A DNA stretch of 24,339 bases from an uncultured Blastocatellia bacterium (GTDB lineage: Bacteria; Acidobacteriota; Blastocatellia; Pyrinomonadales; Pyrinomonadaceae), in NCBI GenBank assembly GCA_946480785.1, contig CAMLLD010000084.1:1-24339 (forward strand), read 5' to 3'. Positions 8,423 through 17,609 of this stretch are shown here, one piece after another. Position 1 is the stretch's first letter. Each line of letters starts with the position of its first letter. The translations under genes were made by a program, and so were the position numbers. The notes under the pieces were generated by a model. It did no database searches. It saw only the letters and a program-made list of their open reading frames with translations, and was not told where the DNA came from.

Positions 8423-11400
8423 ATGAACAACGGAATTGAGATTGCCGTCATCGGCATGGCCGGACGTTTCCCCGGCGCGAAGGACCTCGAACAGTTCTGG
8501 CGAAATCTGCGCGACGGAGTCGAGTCGATAAAGTTCTTCACTGACGAAGAGCTGCACGCCAAAGGCGTTGCTGCGGAAATCCTTGCCGACCCGAATTATG
8601 TGAAAGCGGAAGCCGTGCTCGACGACATCGAAATGTTCGACGCCTCCTTCTTCGGCTTCACCCCACGAGAAGCATCGTTGATAGATCCGCAACATCGCCT
8701 GTTCCTCGAACACGCGTGGCAGGCTTTGGAGAATGCGGGTTACGCTGCCGGCGAGCGCAACACTCGCATGGGCGTCTATGCCGGTGAGAGCATCAATTCG
8801 TATCTGCTCAGCAATCTTTTGCCGAATCGCGAGTTGATCGAATCAGCCGGCAGTTTTCAGGTCGCCATCACCAACGATCGCGACTACCTCGCCACGCAGG
8901 TAGCTTACAAGCTGAATCTCACGGGGCCGGCGTTGAGTATTCAGACCGCGTGCTCGACTTCGCTCGTTGCTGTGCATCTCGCCTGTCAGGGTTTGTTGAA
9001 TCGCGAGTGCGACATGGCCCTGGCGGGAGGCGTGTCCGTGGGTGTGCCGCATGGTGAGGGTGCGTTTCATCAGCAGGGCGGCATCATCTCCGGCGACGGT
9101 CATTGCCGCGCTTTCGACGCCGACGCGCAAGGGACTGTCAAAGGTAACGGCGTCGGCGTCGTCGTCCTGAAGCGACTCGCAGATGCGCTGCGCGACCGCG
9201 ACACCATTCACGCGATCATCAAGGGAACGGCGATCAATAACGACGGATCTTTGAAAGTCGGCTTCACGGCGCCCGGCATCGAGGGACAGGCGAGCGTGAT
9301 CGAAGAGGCGTTGTCGTTGGCTGAAGTCGATCCGTCGACGATCACTTATGTCGAGACTCATGGAACCGGTACGGCGCTCGGTGATCCGATCGAAGTTGCG
9401 GCGCTGACGCAGGCTTTCCGCGCGCAGACCGCGGCGAAGAACTACTGTGCGATCGGTTCGGTAAAGACGAACATAGGACACACCGATTCAGCCGCTGGTG
9501 TGGCCGGCCTGATCAAAGCCGTACTCGCACTCGAGCATCGGCAACTGCCTCCGAGTCTTAATTTCACGCGGCCGAATCCGAATATCGACTTTGCCGAGTC
9601 GCCTTTCTTCGTCAACACGAAGCTGGCCGAATGGCAGACGAACGGGACGCCACGACGCGCGGGCGTGAGTTCGTTCGGCATCGGTGGCACGAACGCGCAC
9701 GTCGTTGTTGAGGAAGCTCCGCGTGTGGAAACACGCTCCGGTTCGTCACGTCCGTTCGAGCTTCTGGTTCTCTCAGCGAAAACTGCAACAGCGCTCGAAG
9801 CAGCGCGAATGAATCTCGCCGGACATTTAAAGCAACATGCGGAGATCAACCTCGCTGATGTCGCCTTCACGCTGCAAACGGGGCGGGCGAGTTTTTCGCA
9901 TCGTCTCGCGCTTATTTCTCGTGATGCAGCGGAGGCTGCCGCTGCGCTCGCAGCAAATGATGCAAGACAACTTCAATTCGACGTACACGAGTCGGCGCAG
10001 AATCGTCCGGTCGTCTTCATGTTCACCGGCCAGGGAGCGCAGTACGTGCAAATGGCGCGCGAGCTTTATGAAACCGAGGCGTCGTTCCGTGCAGACGTGG
10101 ACCACTGCTGCGAGATCCTCGAGCCGCATCTGCAACTCGATCTGCGCACGGTGCTCTATCCGTCTGCCGAGCGCAGCGACGAAGCAAGCGAACAGTTGAC
10201 GCAGACTCAACTGACGCAGCCTGCGCTCTTTGTCATCGAGTATGCGTTGGCGCGGTTGTGGATGCGTTGGGGCGTGCGTCCCGCGGCGTTGATCGGACAT
10301 AGCATTGGCGAATATGTCGCGGCGTGTATCGCGGGCGTTTTCACGCTCGAAGATGCTTTGCAGATTGTCGTCGAGCGAGGGCGGCTGATGCAGCAGGCGC
10401 CACACGGCGCGATGCTCGCCGTTCCGCTTTGTGAAAAAGAGTTGTCGTCGCGTCTCAATGGCGAACTCTCGCTCGCGGCTGTCAACGCGCCGTCGCTTTG
10501 CGTTGTGTCGGGGAAGGTCGAAGCGGTGGAACGATTCGAGCGAAAGCTTAGTGGGGAAGGTTTGGTTTGTCGCCGGTTGCACACGTCGCACGCGCTGCAC
10601 TCCGCAATGATGGAGCCGTTGCTGCCGATGTTCGCCGCGAAGCTCAAGAAGGTGAAGATCGGTGCGGCGCAAATTCCGATCGTTTCGACTTTGACCGGCA
10701 CATGGCTGACCGCGGAAGAGGCGGCCGATCCGGGTTATTGGTCGAAACACATGCGGCAGACGGTGCGTTTCGCCGATGCCCTCAGTGAGATCCTGAAACA
10801 ACCGGAGACTGTGCTCCTCGAGATTGGACCAGGCCAGACTTTAAGCGCCCTGGCAAAACAACAGGCAGAAACTCGCGTTGTGCTCTCTTCGCTGCGTCAT
10901 CCGCACGACAATCAGTCTGATGTCGCATACATGCTGCGAACTCTGGGACGTCTCTGGACCGCGGGCGTCGAGATCGATTGGACGGCGTTTCATGCGGACG
11001 AATCGAAGCACCGGCGCATCCCGCTGCCGACGTATCCGTTCGAGCGACGGCGATACTGGATCGATCCTCCTCGATCCGATAGCAAACAAACAGACGCACT
11101 GACGCGACGGCATAAGCCCGCTGATTATCTCTACGTTCCTTCGTGGAAACGCACGGCCGCTCCCGTATCGACGCAACATGATGAGACTGAGAAATCGTGC
11201 TGGGTTGTTTTTGCGGACCCGTGCGGAGTGGGCGCACAGGTCGTTCGCCGGCTGGAAAGTGAAGGGAAGTTCGTCATCCACGTGATGGCGAGCGAGCAGT
11301 TCGACAAGCTCGGCGAGCGCGTCTTCGCGCTCAATCCTCATCATCGCGGCAACTACGAATCGTTGTTGAAGGAGATTCGTGCGCTCGACAGAGTGCCGAC

Positions 11401-13015
11401 GCGAATCGTTCACCTGTGGGGCGTGACGCCTGACGCTGCCGTGGCGTCAAACTTCGACTGGTACACGGAGACGCAAGGCCGAGGCTTTTACAGTTTGATT
11501 TATCTGGCCCAGGTACTGGGCGAGCATAGTTTGACGGACGAAGTGCAAATCGAAGTGGTGACCAATCACATGCAGGAAGTGATTGGCGATGAGTCGTTGC
11601 TGCCGGAGAAGACGACGGTGCTTGGTCCATGCAAGGTCATTCCGCAGGAATATCCGTCGATCAAGTGTCGTGTCGTCGACGTCGCGTTGCCGACGCCGGG
11701 AAGTGAGGCTGAAGCACTGCTCGCGGAAAATCTCATCTCGGAGTTTGCCGCTTTGGCGGGGGAAACTGTCGTGGCGTATCGGGGACGGCATCGCTGGGCG
11801 CAAACGTTCGAGCCGTTGCGCGTGAGCGACGCTGTTGTTGATGAACAACTGCCGCCGCGTCTGCGTGAACGTGGAGTTTATCTACTGACCGGCATGAGCG
11901 ATATAGATCTCGCCCTTGCTCGGTATCTCGCGGAAGCCGCGCACGCGCGTCTGATTATGCTCGGCGATGAAGAGGCGCGCGCGAGCGAAGTGCAGGCGCT
12001 GCGAGACGCAGGCGCTGAAGTGTTGGTGCTCGAGGCTAACTTCACCAGCGAGGAAGCTGTCGCCGCGATCATTGCTCACGCGCGCGCGCGGTTCGGCGAT
12101 ATCAATGGCGTGATTCACTCTGCGTCGGTCACGTCGGGTGGGCTCGTTCAACTAAAAACGAAAGAGATGGTCGGCCCTGTTTTTGCGCCGAAAATTTTGG
12201 GCACACGCGCGTTGCAGGCGGCGCTGGCAGACGTGGGGCTCGATTTCTTGGTCCTGTTCTCGACATCGCTGGCGCTGACAGGCGTGTTTGGCCAGGTGGA
12301 CTACTGTGCCGCGAATGCGTTTGTTGATGCGTTCGCACATGCGAACGCGGTGGGTGGCGGTAACTTCACCGTGAGTATCGACTGGCACGTGCCGCAGTGG
12401 GAGACGTGGCAGGAAGCATCGCTCGCGTCAGTGCCGGAATTTCAGGCGCAGTTTGCGGAGGCGCGCGAAGCGTACGGCGTCAAACTGGCTGAAGGTGTGG
12501 AAGTGTTTCGCCTGCTGCTTTCCGGCTCGCAACCGCAGGTCATCGTGTCGACGCAGGATTTCCAGGTGTTCATGGACCAACAGCAAAACGGCGGGGGCGC
12601 GAGTCTGTTGGACCAGTTGGAAACGAACGTCGCGGCGGGCTTCGCGCGGACGCGCACGGAAACGAACGGCGATTACGAGCAGCCGAAGGATGAAGTCGAA
12701 GCGGCGATGACGGCGTTGTGGGAAGAGTTGTTTGGCCTGCAACGCTTGAGCGTGAACGATAACTTCTTCGAGCTGGGCGGTAACTCTCTGTTGGGAATCC
12801 AACTCATCTCGCGCGTGCGAAAAGATTTCCAAATCGAACTGCCGCTGAGCACGCTGTTCGAAACTCCCACCGCGGCGGGTCTCGCAGCAGCAATCGCGGA
12901 AACGCGGCTGCGTGAGAAAGAAGCCGAAGAGATCGAACGCCTCCTGCGCGAGATCGAATCATTATCACCCGACGAACTCCACGCCACCCTCGCGCAGGAA
13001 TTGAACAACGAGTAA
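8423..13015 (+). CDS. Type I polyketide synthase, single module KS-AT-KR(degenerate)-ACP
   Basis: ATG 8423 (1530 residues) is chosen because KS homology starts at once (IAVIGMAGRFPGA). The in-frame ATG at 8378 lies in an intergenic hairpin. KS spans about 1-425, with Cys177 in TACSTS and the His motifs VETHGTGTALGDPIE and NIGHTDSAAG. AT spans about 530-825, with Ser627 in GHSIGEY; the HTSHALHS motif resembles malonyl-CoA types (HAFH) rather than methylmalonyl (YASH). A KR-like region covers about 900-1340. ACP is about 1420-1490, with Ser1455 in LGGNS. The KR keeps Tyr1294 and Asn1298, but its nucleotide-binding loop reads TGMSDIDLA instead of TGGxGGLG, and the position 13 residues before Tyr is Thr1281 instead of Ser. 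Reduction is therefore doubtful. It probably extends the chain from the upstream NRPS by one malonate and passes it to the C domain of the downstream NRPS. Confidence 0.95.
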   Translation: MNNGIEIAVIGMAGRFPGAKDLEQFWRNLRDGVESIKFFTDEELHAKGVAAEILADPNYVKAEAVLDDIEMFDASFFGFTPREASLIDPQHRLFLEHAWQALENAGYAAGERNTRMGVYAGESINSYLLSNLLPNRELIESAGSFQVAITNDRDYLATQVAYKLNLTGPALSIQTACSTSLVAVHLACQGLLNRECDMALAGGVSVGVPHGEGAFHQQGGIISGDGHCRAFDADAQGTVKGNGVGVVVLKRLADALRDRDTIHAIIKGTAINNDGSLKVGFTAPGIEGQASVIEEALSLAEVDPSTITYVETHGTGTALGDPIEVAALTQAFRAQTAAKNYCAIGSVKTNIGHTDSAAGVAGLIKAVLALEHRQLPPSLNFTRPNPNIDFAESPFFVNTKLAEWQTNGTPRRAGVSSFGIGGTNAHVVVEEAPRVETRSGSSRPFELLVLSAKTATALEAARMNLAGHLKQHAEINLADVAFTLQTGRASFSHRLALISRDAAEAAAALAANDARQLQFDVHESAQNRPVVFMFTGQGAQYVQMARELYETEASFRADVDHCCEILEPHLQLDLRTVLYPSAERSDEASEQLTQTQLTQPALFVIEYALARLWMRWGVRPAALIGHSIGEYVAACIAGVFTLEDALQIVVERGRLMQQAPHGAMLAVPLCEKELSSRLNGELSLAAVNAPSLCVVSGKVEAVERFERKLSGEGLVCRRLHTSHALHSAMMEPLLPMFAAKLKKVKIGAAQIPIVSTLTGTWLTAEEAADPGYWSKHMRQTVRFADALSEILKQPETVLLEIGPGQTLSALAKQQAETRVVLSSLRHPHDNQSDVAYMLRTLGRLWTAGVEIDWTAFHADESKHRRIPLPTYPFERRRYWIDPPRSDSKQTDALTRRHKPADYLYVPSWKRTAAPVSTQHDETEKSCWVVFADPCGVGAQVVRRLESEGKFVIHVMASEQFDKLGERVFALNPHHRGNYESLLKEIRALDRVPTRIVHLWGVTPDAAVASNFDWYTETQGRGFYSLIYLAQVLGEHSLTDEVQIEVVTNHMQEVIGDESLLPEKTTVLGPCKVIPQEYPSIKCRVVDVALPTPGSEAEALLAENLISEFAALAGETVVAYRGRHRWAQTFEPLRVSDAVVDEQLPPRLRERGVYLLTGMSDIDLALARYLAEAAHARLIMLGDEEARASEVQALRDAGAEVLVLEANFTSEEAVAAIIAHARARFGDINGVIHSASVTSGGLVQLKTKEMVGPVFAPKILGTRALQAALADVGLDFLVLFSTSLALTGVFGQVDYCAANAFVDAFAHANAVGGGNFTVSIDWHVPQWETWQEASLASVPEFQAQFAEAREAYGVKLAEGVEVFRLLLSGSQPQVIVSTQDFQVFMDQQQNGGGASLLDQLETNVAAGFARTRTETNGDYEQPKDEVEAAMTALWEELFGLQRLSVNDNFFELGGNSLLGIQLISRVRKDFQIELPLSTLFETPTAAGLAAAIAETRLREKEAEEIERLLREIESLSPDELHATLAQELNNE

Positions 13016-13026
13016 CACAAAACAAG

Positions 13027-14253
13027 ATGGATGATATTGCCAAACGTTTTTCTTCACTGACGCCGGAACAACAGGCGTTGCTGGAGTTGCGCCTCAAGAA
13101 GCAGGGCTTGCGCTCACCGCTTGAGCAAACGTCTACGACTGCTGTTGCGGAGCCCTCCACACCACACGTAGAGCAGAGCGACGAGGATCGTGATTGGAAG
13201 AGTAAACCCGTCGACAAGAATTTGAGCTTTAGTCTCTACTTCTTCTCGGACGACGGCTCGAAAGATTCTCCTGACAAATATCGCCTCGTCCTCGAGAGCG
13301 CGAAGTTTGCTGACAGGCACGGCTTCAGCGCTGTCTGGACGCCCGAACGACACTTCAAAGATTTCGGCGGCCTTTACCCGAATCCTTCCGTGCTCGGCGC
13401 CGCACTCGCGATGATCACCGAACGGGTGCAGATTCGTGCGGGCAGCGTCGCCTTGCCGTTGCATCATCCGGTGCGCGTCGCGGAAGAGTGGTCCGTGGTT
13501 GACAATCTTTCCCACGGTCGCGCCGCTGTCTCTTTCGCTTCCGGCTGGCATCCTGACGACTTCATCTTCGCTCCCGCGGTCTATGAAGATCGCAAGGAAG
13601 TGATGTTTCGTAACATCGAGCTGATTCAACGATTGTGGGCGGGCGAGAGCTTCATGATGCCGGGCGTCGGCGATCAGGAAGTGCCGGTCAGGCTGCTGCC
13701 GAAGCCTTTGCAAAGACGTCTGCCGATCTGGATCACCAGCGCGGGTAGCCCCGAGACGTGGATTCGCGCCGGAGAAATCGGCGCCAACGTTCTCGCCGCA
13801 CTAATCGGTTATTCGTTTGAAGATCTCGCGGACCGTATTCGCAGCTATCGTGAAGCGCGCGCGCGTGGCGGGCACGATCCGCAGACAGGCACCGTCTCGA
13901 TCATGATGCACACGTTTGTGGGACAGAATAACAATGCAGTGAAAGAGCAGGTGCGCGCGCCTTTCACGCATTACCTGCGCTCTTACTTCAAACAGTATGA
14001 CAACGTGCGCGTCGCCGCCGAAGAAGTCACCGAGGCCGACCGCGACGCCATCATGAATGCCGCCTTCGAACTCTATTTTGAAAACAATACGTTGATGGGC
14101 ACTCCGGCTAAATGCTCGCGCGTCGTCGATCAACTGCTTGCAGTTGATGTCGATGAGGTCGCGTGTCTCGTTGATTTCGGCGTCGCAGCCGATGCAGTGC
14201 TGGAGAACCTGCAACACTTGAATGAACTAAGAGAGCACTACGCAAACCAATGA
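13027..14253 (+). CDS. Luciferase-like FMN-dependent monooxygenase of the MupA/Atu3671 natural-product family, stand-alone
   Basis: The protein has 408 residues. The domain from about 66 to 395 carries hallmarks of the assembly-line luciferase-like monooxygenase family (recalled as TIGR04020), including VWTPERHFKDFGGLYPNPSV, RAGSVALPLHHPVRVAEEW, VSFASGWHPDDF and ITSAGSPETWIRAGEIGANV. Relatives are often built into PKS/NRPS modules and hydroxylate or oxidise carrier-bound intermediates with reduced flavin. Residues 4-28 form a separate helix-turn-helix-like piece (SSLTPEQQALLELRLKKQGL) that closely matches residues 8-32 of the following NRPS. A proline/serine-rich linker of about 35 residues joins it to the enzyme domain. 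The gene starts 11 nt after the PKS stop and its stop codon overlaps the next ATG. It probably acts in trans on the PKS ACP-bound chain, for example alpha or beta oxidation; the exact position is unknown. Confidence 0.92.
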   Translation: MDDIAKRFSSLTPEQQALLELRLKKQGLRSPLEQTSTTAVAEPSTPHVEQSDEDRDWKSKPVDKNLSFSLYFFSDDGSKDSPDKYRLVLESAKFADRHGFSAVWTPERHFKDFGGLYPNPSVLGAALAMITERVQIRAGSVALPLHHPVRVAEEWSVVDNLSHGRAAVSFASGWHPDDFIFAPAVYEDRKEVMFRNIELIQRLWAGESFMMPGVGDQEVPVRLLPKPLQRRLPIWITSAGSPETWIRAGEIGANVLAALIGYSFEDLADRIRSYREARARGGHDPQTGTVSIMMHTFVGQNNNAVKEQVRAPFTHYLRSYFKQYDNVRVAAEEVTEADRDAIMNAAFELYFENNTLMGTPAKCSRVVDQLLAVDVDEVACLVDFGVAADAVLENLQHLNELREHYANQ

Positions 14254-17200
14254 CCGCCGCATACAAAGACATCTCCGAACGAATTTCGGCTTTGACACCT
14301 GAACAGCGCGCGTTGTTTGACGCTCGTCTGAAACAGAAGGGGCTGCGCGCCCAGGCCACGGCAGTGCAGAGCATCCCGCGCAGACCGGACCGCGACTCCG
14401 CCACTTGCGCGGCGTCGATCGATCAGGAGCGGCTCTGGTTCATAGACCAGTTGCAGCCCGGCAACACGGCCTACAACATCTTCAACGCCAGCCGCATTCG
14501 TGGCTCGCTCAACGTGCCCATCATGGAGCGCGTCATCAATGAGTTGATTCGCCGGCATGAAGTGTTGCGCACCACTCTCAAATCAGTCGACGGCCTGCCC
14601 GTGCAGGTCATCGCGCCCGAGCTCGAGATCACTCTCGAGCCCGTCAGCCTGGAGCATCTTCCTGCAGAGCGACGCTACGACGAAGCAGTGCGTTTGACGA
14701 CGGAAGAGTTTGCGCGTCCGTTCGATCTGGAAGCGGGACCACTAGTGCGCGTCGGTTTGCTGCGTTTGGCCGAAGACGACTTCGTGCTGCAAGTCAACAT
14801 GCATCACGCAATTACCGATCGCTGGTCCTTCGCCGTCTTCGAGAAAGAACTCGCGGTGCTTTACCAGGCCTTTGCCACCGGACAGCCGTCGCCCTTGCCC
14901 GAGCTGCCGATTCAGTTTGCCGATTACGCCGTTTGGCAACGCGAGCGCATGAACGGCGACGAGTATCAAAAAGACCTGGACTACTGGCGTAAGCAACTCG
15001 CCGGCGCGCCTTTCGTCCTTGATTTCCCGACAGACTTTCCGCGTCCGCCGATTCAGAATTTTCACGGCGCGCGTGTCTATGTCACTTATCCGAAGAGCTT
15101 GCTTGATGGTTTGAAGGAGTTGAGCCGGCGCGAGGGCGTCACGATGTTCATGACGTTGATGGCGGCCTACAAGACTCTGATCTATCGCTACACAAATCAG
15201 CACGATCTGCTCATCAGCACGCCGATCGGCACGCGTCTGCGTCCCGAGACGGAAAATCTCGTTGGTTATCTGCTCAACCTGCTGATCGTACGCACGGATC
15301 TTTCGGGCAATCCGACGTTTCGCGAATTGCTCAAACGCGAGCAGGACGCGTGTGTGGGCGCGTTTGCGCATCAGGAAGTTCCGTTCGGCAAACTCGTGCA
15401 GGAGTTGAAGCCGATACAGGATCCGAGCCGCAATCCGATCGCGCAGGTCGCGTTTCTTTATCTCGATTTTCCGGAAGCGACCGCGATGCAGTTTTTGGGT
15501 TTGACGGCCAGCCACATCGACATTGATAACGGCGCGTCGCGGTTCGACATCACGCTCGCGATGACGGAAACGCCGGAGGGTTTCACGATTTCCATCGAGT
15601 ACATCAGAGACATCTTTGCGCACGAGCGGATGGAGCGCATGGCCCAGCATCTGCAAGTTTTGCTGGCAGGCATCATCGCGAATCCGGATGCACGTCTTTC
15701 CGATCTGCCGGTGCTGACGAGTGAAGAGCAGCAGCAACTGCAACTGTGGAACGATACTGCACAACAGTTCTCTTCGATGACGTTGGTCCATCAACTGTTC
15801 GAGCAACAGGCCGCGCGACGGCCCGAGGCGCCCTGTCTCATCTTTGAAGATCAGACGCTGACGTTTGCTCAATTCAATAGTCGCGCTAATCAACTCGCGC
15901 GCTATCTTCTCAGTTGCGGACTTGGACCAGAGGCGCGCGTCGGCGTCATGCTGCCGCGTTCGCCTGATGCGTTGGTCGCGCTGCTGGCGATCCTTAAAGC
16001 GGGCGGTTGTTATGTGCCACTGGACCCTGAATATCCGGCAGATCGTCTCGCATTCATGCTCGACGATGCGGGTGCTTCTTTGCTCATAACTGAAGAGTCG
16101 TTGCGCGTTCACTTGCCTGAGCAAAACGCGCGAGTCATCACGCTTGCTGACGAACAAATAACGAAACAGTCCAGCGAGAACGTTGAGAGCCGAGTATATC
16201 CGGAGCAACTGGCCTACATCATCTACACTTCAGGCTCAACCGGACGTCCGAAAGGCGTCGCTGTAGAACATCGTCAACTGCTGCACACGATGAAATCCGC
16301 GCAGGAAGTTTTTCAGCTCACCGAAGCAGACTGTCTGCCGTCGATAGCCTCGTTCTCGTTCGACATCTCCGTGCTGGAATTACTCTGCGCGCCACTCGCG
16401 GGAGGACGCTGTTTGCTCGTCTCGACACAAGGAGCGTTGGAGCCGGCCGTCGTCGCAGGAATGTTGCAGAAGGCCACGGTGGTGCACGCAGTCCCGGGAT
16501 TGATGCGCCGCTTCGTGAGCGTCGCACGAGAACAAGCGCCAAGCGAGACGTGGCAGCAGTTGCGACTCGTGCTGGTCGGCGGCGACGCGGTTGCGCCGGA
16601 ACTGCTCGCGGAGATGCGCGAGGTCTGGGATTATGCGGACCTGAGAGTGCTGTATGGTCCGACCGAAGCCACCATCATCTGCGGCAGCTACGAAGTGAGC
16701 AGGGAAGGCGCGATCGATCATCAGATGATCGGCCGGCCGCTGCCCAACAGCGTGTTGCGCATTCTGGACCGTAGCGGGAAGTTAGTGCCGGTCGGAGTCG
16801 ACGGCGAGATCTGCATCGGTGGCGCGGGAGTAGCTCGCGGATACTGGAAGAATCCCGATTTAACCGCGGAGAAGTTTGTGAGCGAGCCGTATGGCGCAAC
16901 AGCGGGAGCGAGGATCTATCGCACAGGCGATCGGGGCCGCTATCTTCCCGACGGGAACATCGAGTTCACCGGCCGGATGGACGAGCAGGTTAAGGTACGA
17001 GGCTTTCGAATAGAGTTGGGAGAGATCGAATCCGTGCTCGCGGAGCACGAGTCGGTAGCCGAGGCGGTCGTCATCGCGCTGGCAGATCAAGGCAACGAGA
17101 AACGTCTCGTCGCTTATGTGGTTACAGCGCCGGACGCAACAAGCAATGTCAGCGATTTGCGCAGCTATTTAAAGGAGAGACTGCCGGACTACATGGTCCC

Positions 17201-17603
17201 TTCCTCGTTCGTCTATCTCGATGCGTTGCCGCTGACGACCCACGGCAAGATAGACCGTCGCGCGTTGCCCGCGCCGGATACTGAACGTCCCGCACTTGCC
17301 GAAGCCTTCATCGCGCCGCGAACGCCGGCGGAAAAAACTCTCGCCTCCATCTGGACCAAACTCCTCAACCTCAAGCGCATCGGGGTCAACGACAACTACT
17401 TCGAGCTGGGCGGCGACTCGTTGCTGGCGACGCAACTCGTCTCGCAGGTACGCAGTATGTTTGCAGTTGAATTTCCGCTCGTGGAGCTATTCCGCCATCC
17501 CACCCTCGCCGAGTTGGCGGCGTTAATCGAAGAGGCAATCATCGAACAGATGGAAGACCTGAGCGACGAAGCCGCCGAGCAGTTGTTGAAAAACGAATCG
17601 TAG
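14250..17603 (+). CDS. NRPS, single module C-A(Hpg- or Gly-like)-PCP, no release domain
   Basis: The protein has 1117 residues and its ATG overlaps the preceding TGA by 4 nt (ATGA), so translation is probably coupled. The N-terminal helix (8-32) matches that of the neighbouring monooxygenase. C spans about 50-490; its HHxxxDG motif reads HHAITDR (His185, His186, Asp190, Arg191), so the final Gly is replaced. A spans about 510-1000 (A3 YTSGSTGRPKG, A10 Lys1000). The specificity residues read DILHLGLIIK, close to the 4-hydroxyphenylglycine code DIFHLGLLCK and also to the glycine code DILQLGLIWK. PCP Ser1057 lies in LGGDS, unlike LGGHS in the other NRPS. The protein stops about 60 residues after this serine with an acidic helical tail (SDEAAEQLLKNES) and no TE, R or E domain, so further modules or a free-standing release enzyme must exist elsewhere. 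The C domain would take a polyketide donor from the PKS. Confidence 0.95.
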   Translation: MTAAYKDISERISALTPEQRALFDARLKQKGLRAQATAVQSIPRRPDRDSATCAASIDQERLWFIDQLQPGNTAYNIFNASRIRGSLNVPIMERVINELIRRHEVLRTTLKSVDGLPVQVIAPELEITLEPVSLEHLPAERRYDEAVRLTTEEFARPFDLEAGPLVRVGLLRLAEDDFVLQVNMHHAITDRWSFAVFEKELAVLYQAFATGQPSPLPELPIQFADYAVWQRERMNGDEYQKDLDYWRKQLAGAPFVLDFPTDFPRPPIQNFHGARVYVTYPKSLLDGLKELSRREGVTMFMTLMAAYKTLIYRYTNQHDLLISTPIGTRLRPETENLVGYLLNLLIVRTDLSGNPTFRELLKREQDACVGAFAHQEVPFGKLVQELKPIQDPSRNPIAQVAFLYLDFPEATAMQFLGLTASHIDIDNGASRFDITLAMTETPEGFTISIEYIRDIFAHERMERMAQHLQVLLAGIIANPDARLSDLPVLTSEEQQQLQLWNDTAQQFSSMTLVHQLFEQQAARRPEAPCLIFEDQTLTFAQFNSRANQLARYLLSCGLGPEARVGVMLPRSPDALVALLAILKAGGCYVPLDPEYPADRLAFMLDDAGASLLITEESLRVHLPEQNARVITLADEQITKQSSENVESRVYPEQLAYIIYTSGSTGRPKGVAVEHRQLLHTMKSAQEVFQLTEADCLPSIASFSFDISVLELLCAPLAGGRCLLVSTQGALEPAVVAGMLQKATVVHAVPGLMRRFVSVAREQAPSETWQQLRLVLVGGDAVAPELLAEMREVWDYADLRVLYGPTEATIICGSYEVSREGAIDHQMIGRPLPNSVLRILDRSGKLVPVGVDGEICIGGAGVARGYWKNPDLTAEKFVSEPYGATAGARIYRTGDRGRYLPDGNIEFTGRMDEQVKVRGFRIELGEIESVLAEHESVAEAVVIALADQGNEKRLVAYVVTAPDATSNVSDLRSYLKERLPDYMVPSSFVYLDALPLTTHGKIDRRALPAPDTERPALAEAFIAPRTPAEKTLASIWTKLLNLKRIGVNDNYFELGGDSLLATQLVSQVRSMFAVEFPLVELFRHPTLAELAALIEEAIIEQMEDLSDEAAEQLLKNES

Positions 17604-17609
17604 CAGCGG

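Noticed and set aside
10578..10620. Methylmalonyl specificity of the PKS AT
   Set aside because: The motif reads SHALHS with GHSIGEY at the active site, closer to malonyl-type HAFH than to YASH with GHSQGE.
14742..16208. Long antisense open frame (488 codons) opposite the second NRPS
   Set aside because: It is a shadow of the GC-rich NRPS gene: Arg/His/Gln-rich, with no domain signal and no start context. The same applies to antisense frames at 9827-10801, 2612-3340 and 1508-2176.
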